A stretch of 64,000 bases of DNA from Pseudomonas azadiae (GTDB taxonomy: Bacteria > Pseudomonadota > Gammaproteobacteria > Pseudomonadales > Pseudomonadaceae). The DNA is taken from assembly GCF_019145355.1 (NCBI RefSeq), contig NZ_JAHSTY010000001.1, positions 1,178,001 to 1,242,000 on the forward strand, given 5' to 3'. The translations under genes were made by a program, and so were the position numbers. A model generated the notes under the pieces. The model was not told the DNA's origin. It did no database searches and saw nothing but the letters and a program-made list of their open reading frames with translations. This document shows, one piece after another, positions 1-7,981 of this stretch (position 1 is the first letter of the stretch; every line of letters begins with the position of its first letter).

Positions 1-665
1 TAGATGTCTATGCCCTCGGAGCACGCCTGGGCCAACTCATCGGCAAACTCGGCGCTCTTGTGGTCGATACAGGCATCAAAGCCCAATTCGTCCACCACGT
101 AGCGGCACTTGTCGGCGCCACCCGCAATACCGATCACCCGCAGGCCTTTGAGCTTGGCCACTTGCCCCACCACCGAGCCCACTGCACCGGACGCGGCCGC
201 GACCACCAGGGTTTCGCCGGTCTTGGGCTGGCCGATGTCCATCAAGCCCATATAGGCGGTCATGCCCGGCATGCCCAGCACACCCAACGCCATCGACGGA
301 CTGGCCAAACCCTTGGGCACTGGCATCAAGTTGCGCCCATCTGAAATGCTGTGGCTCTGCCAGCCGGTCGAGCCGACCACCAGGTCGCCCACTTCAAATT
401 TCGGATTACGCGACTGTTCAATACGGCTGACAGCGCCACCGGTCATCACATCGTCGATTTCCACCGGCGCGGCGTAGGACGGTGCGTCGCTCATGCGTCC
501 GCGCATGTAGGGGTCGAGGGACAGGTAGAGCGTCTTGAGCAGGACCTGGCCGTCGGCCAATTCCGGCAGATTCACACGTTCCAGGCGGAAGTTTTCCGGC
601 GTCGGTGCGCCTTGGGGGCGTGAGACCAGGACGATGCGCTGGTTCAGTGTCGGTTCTTGAGGCAT
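1..665 (-). CDS. NADP-dependent medium-chain oxidoreductase (3' end outside window)
   Basis: Reading the minus strand from the ATG at 663-665 gives an uninterrupted frame of 221 codons to the window edge, so the C-terminus is missing. The protein begins MPQEPTLNQRIVLVSRP and contains a Rossmann-type nucleotide-binding turn (AASGAVGSVVGQVAKLKG) in its second half, preceded by a GroES-like part. This matches the zinc-independent NADP-dependent oxidoreductases of the YncB/CurA/leukotriene B4 dehydrogenase type, which reduce alpha,beta-unsaturated carbonyls. The substrate cannot be told from the sequence. It follows ybaB on the same strand but lies beyond a strong terminator, so it is probably a separate transcript. 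Confidence 0.85.
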   Translation of the reverse strand, partial: MPQEPTLNQRIVLVSRPQGAPTPENFRLERVNLPELADGQVLLKTLYLSLDPYMRGRMSDAPSYAAPVEIDDVMTGGAVSRIEQSRNPKFEVGDLVVGSTGWQSHSISDGRNLMPVPKGLASPSMALGVLGMPGMTAYMGLMDIGQPKTGETLVVAAASGAVGSVVGQVAKLKGLRVIGIAGGADKCRYVVDELGFDACIDHKSAEFADELAQACSEGIDI

Positions 666-767
666 GAAGGGCTCCTTTAACGAATGCATCGGTATAGGGT
701 GCAGACCATCAGCGGGCGGTTGGGGTTCAGATCGATAGCGTGGGAACGGTCAACACCGAGTTGTCCG

Positions 768-791
768 CATCGCAGGCAAACCAGCTCCCAC
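768..791. repeat. single REP sequence (GCATCGCAGGC class)
   Basis: An imperfect single copy of the REP core found as inverted pairs elsewhere in the window (for example 24144-24216). Here it reads GCATCGCAGGCAAACC followed by AGCTCCCA, with one base changed from the common form. It lies between the oxidoreductase gene and the ybaB terminator. Confidence 0.75.
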
Positions 792-809
792 AGTTGCTCC
801 GTTACGCCC

Positions 810-841
810 AAAAAAAATGCCAGGCATCAAGCCTGGCATTT
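810..841 (-). terminator. Rho-independent terminator after ybaB
   Basis: On the minus strand the arms AATGCCAGGC and GCCTGGCATT enclose a short loop and run directly into a stretch of eight T. It lies just downstream of the ybaB stop, so the dnaX-ybaB transcript should end here. Confidence 0.85.
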
Positions 842-862
842 GAGTCTAGGTGCGTCCAACGA

Positions 863-1201
863 TCAGAACGGCAGCTTCATGCCCGGTGGCAGTTGCATGC
901 CGGCGGTCACGCCACCCATTTTTTCCTGGCTGCTGGCTTCGATCTTGCGCACCGCGTCGTTGACCGCGGCGGCGAACAAGTCTTCCAGCACTTCACGGTC
1001 GTCATCGCTGACGCCCTCAAGCAGGCTTGGATCGATGCTCACACGCTTGATGTCGTGACGACCGGTCATCACCACACTGACCATATCGCCACCGGCTTTA
1101 CCGGTGACTTCGGCGTTGGCCAGTTCTTCCTGCATCTTGGCCATCTTTTCCTGCATCTGCTGCGCCTGCTTCATCAGGCCGGCCATGCCACCTTTCATCA
1201 T
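863..1201 (-). CDS. ybaB: YbaB/EbfC family nucleoid-associated protein
   Basis: 112 residues, starting [17 protein letters not shown]. This methionine-rich amphipathic start followed by [12 protein letters not shown] is typical of YbaB/EbfC, a small dimeric DNA-binding protein that coats the nucleoid. The ATG at 1199-1201 is chosen because a GAGGTGA Shine-Dalgarno lies five bases upstream; an in-frame GTG at 1208-1210 would overlap that ribosome site. The gene follows dnaX with a 33-bp gap in the usual dnaX-ybaB order. The usual third gene, recR, is replaced here by a terminator. Confidence 0.95.
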   Translation of the reverse strand: MMKGGMAGLMKQAQQMQEKMAKMQEELANAEVTGKAGGDMVSVVMTGRHDIKRVSIDPSLLEGVSDDDREVLEDLFAAAVNDAVRKIEASSQEKMGGVTAGMQLPPGMKLPF

Positions 1202-1234
1202 GGGAATCACCTCAAAAGTACGTGGATCAATTAG

Positions 1235-3310
1235 TTAGTAGCCCGGTTCATGACGCTTGGGCACCGGGACGTCGACAGGTTCAATAGTATCGTGACGGAC
1301 GACCGCACCGAACTGTTGCATCATTTGCTGGATGAGCGGATCACCCTGGATCGAGTCCTCGGCCTCGCGCTGGCGGTTGATACGCCGGCGCGTCGCGGCC
1401 TGGGCCGGGGTTTCCTGCTCGGGCTTGATCAGCTCGATGGTGATGGTCAGCGTGCGCCCATGGTACTGGTTCAGCGCATCGTTCAGGCGGCGTTGCTGGG
1501 TGGCGTTGAACAGGGCGCTATGGGCCGGGTCCAGGTGCAGCAGCCAATGGTCGCCTTCGATGGAAATCAAGGTGCAGTTGGCGGCGATGCTGCCGGTCAT
1601 GCCGGAAATCGGCAGTTTCGGGAACAATTCCAGCCATTGCAGAGCCAGGCCGGTGGCCGGGGCCGCCGCGGGTTCCACCTCGGGCTCGGGGGCCGGCTCG
1701 GCGGTGTGTTCGCTGGCCAGATCATCCAGATAGCTGTAGGCCGAATCCATGTCCGGCTCGATGTAGTCTTCGTCCAGCGGCGGCTCGTCGTCGAGGTCGA
1801 TGCCTGGGGTGGCGGCCTCCACCTGGGCCACGGTGGGCTCCGGGACAGGCGCAGAGGCCCATTCCGGGGCGTCGGGCACCACGCTGTCCGGGGTCGGCGT
1901 GGGCATCGGCGTCAGCTCGGGCTGCTCGCCGCTGGTTTCCAGCATCGGCTCGACGGCAGGCGCCTGCTCGACTTCGGCTTGCGCGTCTGCCGGATCGTTC
2001 CATGGCAGGTCAACGACCGGCTCAGGCTCATTGACCGGCTCGGGCTCGACCACGGGCGCAGCGGCCACAGGCTCCGGCACCGGCTGCACCTGCGCAGTCA
2101 CCACTGGCGCAGGTGCAGCCACCACTGGTGCAGTCACCGCCGCGCCAGCCACTGGTTTGGCGGAATCAACTGTGGCCTGGCTGATCCCCACTGGCTTTAG
2201 CGGTTGTCTCGGCGCGTCCGTTGAATCGGCGGGCCGGAAGGCCAGCATCCGCAGCAGCACCATTTCAAAGCCGCCGCGCGGGTCCGGCGCCAGCGGCAAG
2301 TCGCGGCGGCCGATCAGGCCCATCTGGTAGTAGAACTGCACATCTTCGGCCGGCAACGCCTGGGCCAGTGCCAACACGCGGTCACGGTCGCCATGGCCAT
2401 TATCGACCCCTTCAGGCAGGGCCTGGGCGATGGCGACGCGGTGCAGCACATTGAGGATTTCCGAGAGCACGCCGTTCCAGTCCGGGCCCTGCTCCGACAG
2501 GTGCCGCACCGCTTCAAGCAACGCCTTGGCGTCACCTTCGATCAGCGCATGCAGTACGTCGAACACCTGGCCGTGGTCCAGGGTGCCGAGCATGGCGCGC
2601 ACATCGGCGGCCATGACCTTGCCTTCACCAAAGGCGATGGCCTGGTCGGTGAGGCTCATGGCGTCACGCATCGAACCATCGGCGGCGCGGCCGAGCAGCC
2701 AGAGCGCGTCGTCTTCGAACGGTACGTTCTCGACGCCCAGCACGTGGGTCAAATGCTCGACCACCCGCTCAGGCGTCATGTTTTTCAGGGAGAACTGCAG
2801 GCACCGCGACAGAATCGTTGCAGGAAGTTTCTGCGGGTCGGTGGTGGCCAGGATGAATTTGACGTAGGGCGGCGGCTCTTCCAGGGTTTTCAACAGCGCG
2901 TTGAAGGAATGGCTGGACAGCATGTGCACTTCGTCGATCAGGTAGACCTTGAAGCGGCCGCGGCTGGGCGCGTACTGCACGTTGTCGAGCAACTCGCGGG
3001 TGTCTTCGACCTTGGTGCGGCTCGCGGCGTCGATCTCGATCAAGTCGACGAAACGCCCTTCGTCGATTTCCTTGCACACCGAACAGGTGCCGCACGGCGT
3101 CGACGTGATGCCGGTTTCACAGTTCAGGCATTTGGCGATGATGCGCGCAATGGTGGTCTTGCCCACGCCCCGCGTACCGGTAAACAGGTAGGCGTGGTGC
3201 AGCCGCTGGCTGTCCAAGGCATTGATCAGAGCCTTGAGCACATGGGTCTGGCCGACCATTTCGCGGAACGAGCGCGGGCGCCATTTACGTGCAAGAACCT
3301 GATAACTCAT
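1235..3310 (-). CDS. dnaX: DNA polymerase III subunits gamma and tau
   Basis: 691 residues from MSYQVLARKWRPRSF. The N-terminal third is the AAA+ clamp-loader ATPase with Walker A GTRGVGKTT and a four-cysteine zinc module (CLNC..CGTCSVC). It is followed by a long Pro/Ala/Glu/Val-rich linker from about residue 390 to 600, then a C-terminal domain that in tau binds the polymerase alpha subunit and DnaB. The ORF could extend 30 codons upstream, but the conserved MSYQVLARKWRP start is certain. It is the clamp loader of the replicative polymerase. Whether a shorter gamma form is made by frameshifting was not worked out. Operon with ybaB. Confidence 0.97.
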   Translation of the reverse strand: MSYQVLARKWRPRSFREMVGQTHVLKALINALDSQRLHHAYLFTGTRGVGKTTIARIIAKCLNCETGITSTPCGTCSVCKEIDEGRFVDLIEIDAASRTKVEDTRELLDNVQYAPSRGRFKVYLIDEVHMLSSHSFNALLKTLEEPPPYVKFILATTDPQKLPATILSRCLQFSLKNMTPERVVEHLTHVLGVENVPFEDDALWLLGRAADGSMRDAMSLTDQAIAFGEGKVMAADVRAMLGTLDHGQVFDVLHALIEGDAKALLEAVRHLSEQGPDWNGVLSEILNVLHRVAIAQALPEGVDNGHGDRDRVLALAQALPAEDVQFYYQMGLIGRRDLPLAPDPRGGFEMVLLRMLAFRPADSTDAPRQPLKPVGISQATVDSAKPVAGAAVTAPVVAAPAPVVTAQVQPVPEPVAAAPVVEPEPVNEPEPVVDLPWNDPADAQAEVEQAPAVEPMLETSGEQPELTPMPTPTPDSVVPDAPEWASAPVPEPTVAQVEAATPGIDLDDEPPLDEDYIEPDMDSAYSYLDDLASEHTAEPAPEPEVEPAAAPATGLALQWLELFPKLPISGMTGSIAANCTLISIEGDHWLLHLDPAHSALFNATQQRRLNDALNQYHGRTLTITIELIKPEQETPAQAATRRRINRQREAEDSIQGDPLIQQMMQQFGAVVRHDTIEPVDVPVPKRHEPGY

Positions 3311-3442
3311 CGAAAACCGTCGCAACTGGGAAGCGGAAGCCGGTAATGCTAGCGGAGCAAGGGGGAAATTGCATCCGGCACGCTCGCCTAATCTGATCAA
3401 GCGCTTCTGGTTTGTCCTGAAAAGACGGGCAGATTGCCCGGA

Positions 3443-4333
3443 TTAACAGCCTGTATAGCGCCTCTCCAGGCTGATCGCGGCCACGCTGGCCAGCACGATC
3501 CCACCGCCCAGCACCACCTGCAGAGCGATGTGCTCACCCAGCAGCGTCGCCGCCAGGGCCATGGCCACGGGCGGGATCAGGTACATCGCCACCGACGCGC
3601 GGCTGACTTCGACATGCTTTAACACATAGCCCCAGGCCAGGTACGCCAAGGCACTGGGGAAAATGCCGAGCACCAGCATCGCCAGGTTGTCCGCCCACGG
3701 CGCCTGCGCCACGGCAGCGGGCAAGCCTGGCAGGTTCACGCAGAGCATCAAGGTGCCCGCCCACACCATGTAGCAGGCCATCGTCAGCGGGCTGTAACGA
3801 TGGGCATAGTGTTTCTGGATGGCGAAGTAGAGGCTCCACGACACCGCCGCCAGCAGGATCAGCAAGCCACGCGGGTCGATATCGCCCACGCCCTGGTCGC
3901 CCCAGATCACCACCATCACGCCAAGCAAACCGAGCAGCACGCAGCTCCAGCGCCAGAAGCTGACCCGCTCCTTCAAGCAGAAAAACGCGATCAACACACT
4001 GAACAACGGCGCCGATTGTGCCAGTACGCTGGACGCCGCCGCCGTCACGAACTGCTGCCCGTAGTTAAGGCTGCTGTGATGCAGGAACACCCCGAAAAAA
4101 CTCAACACCAGCAACCACGGCACATCCCCAAGACGCGGCCGACCAATGCCCATCGCCAGCGCCACACCGGTCATGAACAGCGAGGCAATCAGGAACCGCA
4201 GCAGCGCGACGTGGCCAGGGCTGTAGCTGCGCAACCCCAGGTGCACACCAATCGGCGAATAGGCCCAACAGAGGATGACGCCGGCGATGACTAGCGTAAG
4301 CTTCAGGCGTGACGGGGTATTCATCGAAGGCAT
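3443..4333 (-). CDS. EamA/DMT family transporter
   Basis: About 296 residues with ten hydrophobic segments and the twofold EamA repeat seen in drug/metabolite exporters (first half starting near LVIAGVILCWAYSPIGVHLGL, second near LLAAVSWSLYFAIQKHYAHR). Proteins of this family export amino acids, metabolites or drugs; the substrate here is unknown. Two ATGs (4333 and 4324) are possible and neither has a strong ribosome site. It is divergently transcribed from the LysR gene at 4427, which is probably its regulator. Confidence 0.88.
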   Translation of the reverse strand: MPSMNTPSRLKLTLVIAGVILCWAYSPIGVHLGLRSYSPGHVALLRFLIASLFMTGVALAMGIGRPRLGDVPWLLVLSFFGVFLHHSSLNYGQQFVTAAASSVLAQSAPLFSVLIAFFCLKERVSFWRWSCVLLGLLGVMVVIWGDQGVGDIDPRGLLILLAAVSWSLYFAIQKHYAHRYSPLTMACYMVWAGTLMLCVNLPGLPAAVAQAPWADNLAMLVLGIFPSALAYLAWGYVLKHVEVSRASVAMYLIPPVAMALAATLLGEHIALQVVLGGGIVLASVAAISLERRYTGC

Positions 4334-4426
4334 CCGGAAACTGAGAAGGAATGCCGTCAGTCTTGGCCCGCCCAACGCGTAGGACAATTAAGCGTTTCTG
4401 ACTTCTGAAATCATTGGAACTGAGCA

Positions 4427-5290
4427 ATGGAACTGGCCCAACTGAACATGGTGCGAGCCGTGGCGCAAACCGGCAGCGTGGCCCAGGCCGCCCTGCGGTT
4501 GCACTGTGTGCCGTCCAACATCACCATGCGGATCAAGCAACTGGAAGCCGAGTTGGGCACACCGCTGTTCATCCGCGCCGGGCGTGGGCTGGCGATCAGT
4601 GCGGCGGGCGAGATTTTCCTGGAGTATTGCGAACGCATCCTGGCGCTGGTGGAGGAGTCCAAACGCGCCGTCGACGCTACGGCCATTCCCCGGGGTACCC
4701 TGCGTATCGGCGCGGTGGAGTCCAGCGCCAGCGGCCGTCTGCCGCCACTGTTGGCGGAATATCACCGGCGTTACCCGGATGTCAGCCTGGAACTGGTGAC
4801 CGGCGCCTGGAGCGAGCTGCTCGACGATCTGCAACACCACCGCCTGGATGTGGCGTTGGTGGCCGCCGGCAACAAACGCGCGAAGCTCGAACACAGCGTG
4901 GTCTACAGCGAACGCCTGGTGCTGATCGCCAGCGCCTGCAGCGAACCGATCCACAGCGCCGCAGACCTTGCGGGCCGCACGCTGCTGGTATGGCCGCCTG
5001 GCTGCCCTTACCGTGCGGCGCTGGAGAACTGGCTCAAGCCGCATACTTTCCAGCCGGCCGTTGCCAGCTATGCCAGCTGGGGCACCATCATCGGTTGCGT
5101 CAGCGCAGGCATCGGCGTGGCGTTGGCGCCTGAAGGCATCCTGGCCCGCTATGAGCAGACCAATCAGCTGGTGTCTTACCGGTTTGACGAACTGAAGGCG
5201 GTGGACAACCTGCTGTTCTGGCATTCAGACACCCGACGGCATCTGGCGCGGGATGCGTTTGCCGGGTTGTTGCGCGAGACCTTCGGCTGA
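4427..5290 (+). CDS. LysR family transcriptional regulator
   Basis: 287 residues. The N-terminal winged helix-turn-helix is clear (AQTGSVAQAALRLHCVPSNI followed by IKQLEAELGTPLFIRAGRG), and the rest matches a LysR effector-binding domain from about residue 90. It is divergent from the EamA exporter with about 90 bp between the start codons, the classical arrangement for a LysR protein controlling its neighbour. The inducer is not predictable from sequence. Confidence 0.93.
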   Translation: MELAQLNMVRAVAQTGSVAQAALRLHCVPSNITMRIKQLEAELGTPLFIRAGRGLAISAAGEIFLEYCERILALVEESKRAVDATAIPRGTLRIGAVESSASGRLPPLLAEYHRRYPDVSLELVTGAWSELLDDLQHHRLDVALVAAGNKRAKLEHSVVYSERLVLIASACSEPIHSAADLAGRTLLVWPPGCPYRAALENWLKPHTFQPAVASYASWGTIIGCVSAGIGVALAPEGILARYEQTNQLVSYRFDELKAVDNLLFWHSDTRRHLARDAFAGLLRETFG

Positions 5291-5377
5291 TGTCTGTCCA
5301 GGAAAATGTGGGGCTGCCTGCGATAGTTATCGGTCAGTGAACATATCTTGGCGGGCATACCAATAGAGGGTTGTGGC

Positions 5378-6176
5378 TAGAGAGCTTGTTGCCGTGGCGG
5401 CCTTTGGGTCGACCAGGCTGTTGGAGTTGAGCGGGTACATATCCGTTATTTGGGTAGCGGCGGCTATTGGTTCCGCCCTCACTCCGGCTTGAATCCGTGG
5501 GCCGCCGTCATGGGCCATCCTTGGCCCAGGACGGCTAACCCGGCGTCCTGCCGGGTTACCCACGGATTCAAGCCTGCGTTCGGCCAGCGTGGTTGACGGG
5601 GCGCCTGAGATCAAAATCAAAAGCCAGATCAAAGCTAAAGCACAGCCAGAGCCAGAGCCAGAGCAGGCTAGGTGGCACTCCACCGATCTGCTTTTCTGTG
5701 GGAGCTGGCTTGCCTGCGATGCAGACAACTCGGTACATCAGGTACACCCAGTTGATGCTATCGCAGGCAAGCCAGCTCCCACATTGAACCGGGATCGACT
5801 CACATTATCGGTCGGCTCTAAGGCCGCCGCGCTCTGGCTTTTGATCTGCAATCGCCCCGTCAACCACGCTGGCCGGAATTCGACAGTGATTTGGGGGGTA
5901 AACCGGCAAGGATGCCGGTTTAGCCGCCCCCGCGCCAAGGATGGCGCGTGGGCGGCGGCCCCCCAAATCAGTGTCGAATTACGGGCACACCGAGCCTAAG
6001 CGAGGTGCCGAGTGGTGGGGCGAGGACTTTTTGGTTACTTTTTGGTCCTTCAAAAAGTGACCCGCTGTAAGAGCGGAACCGCCAGCCGCCGTTACCCAAA
6101 TAACGGATATGTACACCGTCAACAACAACAACAACAACAACCCGGCCGGCCCAAAGGCCGCCACAGCAGCAACCGC
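5378..6176. repeat. ~800-bp nested palindromic repeat element
   Basis: This gene-free stretch is built as nested inverted repeats. Outer arms lie at about 5378-5476 and 6073-6176; the strongest part is the TACATATCCGTTATTTGGGT block starting at 5436, which recurs inverted ending at 6113. A perfect 22-bp inverted pair lies at 5582-5603 and 5853-5874, and a REPIN sits in the middle (5698-5782). Each flank has its own hairpin: GAATCCGTGG at 5491-5500 with its complement at 5560-5569, and 5877-5898 with 5959-5980. A run of CAA/AAC triplets lies at about 6119-6141. The right end abuts the stop codon of the next gene. It resembles the long dispersed intergenic repeats reported for P. fluorescens genomes; no transposase is encoded. 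Confidence 0.8.
5698..5782. repeat. REPIN, GTGGGAGCTGGC class
   Basis: Two inverted copies of the REP core, GTGGGAGCTGGCTTGCCTGC at 5698 and its complement ending at 5782, about 35 bp apart. It sits at the centre of the large palindromic element, so that element either captured it or was built around it. Confidence 0.9.
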
Positions 6177-6184
6177 TATTAAGA

Positions 6185-6775
6185 TCAGCTTCCGGGCACC
6201 ACCAAACGGCCGTACTGATCCTGGCTGATCCAGCCGGTAAACGAACGGTCCTCAGCATTGATAAACTCAACCTGCGCCCAGCCGTCCTTGAAAGCCAGCA
6301 CACCGACAACGTCATTCTTGACGATATATGGACGCTTGCCAGCCTTGGCACTTGGGTTCTTCAGCAGGTAAGCCTTATCGGCGGAGACTTTCACCAAGCC
6401 GATCCACTGCTTGCTGGCCGTCTGGGTCAGGTCCAGGCCCGTGGCGATCTCCGGCATCAGCACATTGAGGCAACCGGGGTGTTGACGACCCTGCTCCACC
6501 GTCAGGGTCACGCCGTCCGACGAAGGTGCCACGCTGCCGGGGTAGGTTTCGTCCTGCCACGTGGTCAACGCGGCGGGCTTGCCTTGCAGGTAGAACGTGC
6601 AACCGCGCGTCACGCCCTCGCCCATGGTTTGCGAGTAGTAGCCTTCGACCTGGCGCTGCGGTGTCACCGCCAGCATCAGCCCTTCGTACTTGCCTGAATG
6701 CAGCGCGGGCGAACCGGCAAAGGCAGGCGCTACGGCGCACAACGACAACACGCCCATCGCTAGAAAACGCATCAT
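6185..6775 (-). CDS. periplasmic SH3-like protein, candidate immunity protein
   Basis: 196 residues from ATG 6775, preceded by AAGGGA. It begins with a clear Sec signal (MMRFLAMGVLSLCAVAPAFA, cleavage after AFA), so the mature protein is periplasmic. The C-terminal ~65 residues (KVSADKAYLLKNPS through the GWISQDQYGR region) look like a bacterial SH3 fold. The gene starts one base after the stop of the muramidase gene upstream, indicating translational coupling. A secreted partner placed directly behind a signal-less muramidase is the usual layout of a toxin with its immunity protein, but that role is inferred. No closer family is recognised. Confidence 0.8.
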   Translation of the reverse strand: MMRFLAMGVLSLCAVAPAFAGSPALHSGKYEGLMLAVTPQRQVEGYYSQTMGEGVTRGCTFYLQGKPAALTTWQDETYPGSVAPSSDGVTLTVEQGRQHPGCLNVLMPEIATGLDLTQTASKQWIGLVKVSADKAYLLKNPSAKAGKRPYIVKNDVVGVLAFKDGWAQVEFINAEDRSFTGWISQDQYGRLVVPGS

Positions 6776-6776
6776 T

Positions 6777-7823
6777 TCATTTTTTCCCTTCAAGTTTCTC
6801 GTAGGCTTTTTGCATAAGGACGTCATAGTTGCCGTAGTCCTCGCCGTTATAATTGAACGCCATGGAAGTGAAGTCCTTGGCTTTCATGGCCTTCATCAGC
6901 GCCGGGCTCTTGCTGCAAAAGCCTAGGAATGCCTTTAGTTGACTGCCGGCATTCACTTTCAAGGCCGCGACCAACTCGAACACCGTCTTGTAACCGCATG
7001 ACCCGTAGTTGAACCCCATGACCTGGAACATGCCCCAGGATGCCGACATCAGCGCAGCTTCCTGGTCCAAGGCAAAGGCAGTAGCCATGGTTTCCCAGGC
7101 CTTGATCTGGTCCTTGTTGTTGACTTGCCACTGCGGCCCGGCCTTTTTCTTGTAGGGGTAAGACAGCAGCGGGTGCGCCTGGTCGTAGATGTTCTTGGTG
7201 TACTTGCGAAACACGTGCCCTTCAAACGCAATCACCGGCAGCCTGGCCGGGCCGAAGCCCGAACGGCCGCCGGATTCCACGGTGGCGAAGGCCTTGATGA
7301 TATTCACCGCAATTCCCCCACCCAGCTGCGTGGCAGCGTTTTGAAAGTCCGTCTCGCTGAGGGTCATGCCCCCATCGCACGTGGCCTGGAGCATCAATTG
7401 GCGATTGCGGCGCTCGGCCTCGATCATTGCGCGCATGCGGTCCAGGTACACATTGACAGTGGCCTGCACGGCGTCCCCCGAGTTGTTGCCGAACGTATTC
7501 AGAAAGCTTGGGATACGCGTGTTTGGGAAAGCCTTTACCGGCACCTTCACGGCCTCTTCAATCAGGCTGTTGAACGTGCGGCCGGTGGGGTCAATCACTC
7601 CATCGGGGTGGGCATATTTAAGATGACGGAACTGGTACTGGCTGATGCACTGCACCAACTGGCCATCGCATTTACCGTTTTCGGCCAGCGGAAACCCCAG
7701 CTTGGGGATGATCAGATTGAACAGATACTGGATGCACTGCACATCGGCGGGCAAGTTGCGGGCTTTCCCAGGTGCGCCTACCGAAGCACTGATAAGACGG
7801 GGCAACCCTTGCAGGCTTTTCAT
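6777..7823 (-). CDS. N-acetylmuramidase-family peptidoglycan hydrolase, candidate type VI effector
   Basis: 348 residues. Residues ~15-90 resemble a peptidoglycan-binding domain. Residues ~150-345 match the N-acetylmuramidase family, with FATVESGGRSGF (E183 the likely catalytic acid), AFEGHVF, SWGMFQVMGFNY and the C-terminal AFNYNGEDYGNYD. No signal peptide is present, so export must use a dedicated route such as type VI secretion. The ATG at 7823 is chosen because AAGGA lies eight bases upstream; the ATG at 7832 touches that site. The gene has its own promoter candidate (7842-7870) and is coupled to a periplasmic partner. No secretion apparatus, VgrG or Hcp gene is in the window. Confidence 0.85.
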   Translation of the reverse strand: MKSLQGLPRLISASVGAPGKARNLPADVQCIQYLFNLIIPKLGFPLAENGKCDGQLVQCISQYQFRHLKYAHPDGVIDPTGRTFNSLIEEAVKVPVKAFPNTRIPSFLNTFGNNSGDAVQATVNVYLDRMRAMIEAERRNRQLMLQATCDGGMTLSETDFQNAATQLGGGIAVNIIKAFATVESGGRSGFGPARLPVIAFEGHVFRKYTKNIYDQAHPLLSYPYKKKAGPQWQVNNKDQIKAWETMATAFALDQEAALMSASWGMFQVMGFNYGSCGYKTVFELVAALKVNAGSQLKAFLGFCSKSPALMKAMKAKDFTSMAFNYNGEDYGNYDVLMQKAYEKLEGKK

Positions 7824-7841
7824 CACAGACATCCTTGTTAG

Positions 7842-7870
7842 TTAATAAAGTGATAGCACTTCGATATCAA
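7842..7870 (-). promoter_or_regulatory. candidate sigma-70 promoter of the muramidase gene
   Basis: On the minus strand, TTGATA (7865-7870) and TATTAA (7842-7847) are separated by exactly 17 bases. This predicts a leader of only about a dozen bases before the ATG at 7823, and makes the muramidase pair independent of the helicase unit upstream. Confidence 0.5.
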
Positions 7871-7981
7871 CCTGACGCCCTTGTCATACTCTGAAACAAG
7901 CGGCTGGCGGAAACTAACAAGGTGGATTTAGGTTGTCCAGAACGACCGGTGAAAGTTGTGAAACAGCCACATCAATAAAAA

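Noticed and set aside
5327..5999. several 60-136 residue frames within the palindromic element, often annotated as hypothetical proteins in Pseudomonas
   Set aside because: They lie on both strands of inverted repeats, have no ribosome sites and consist of translated palindromes.
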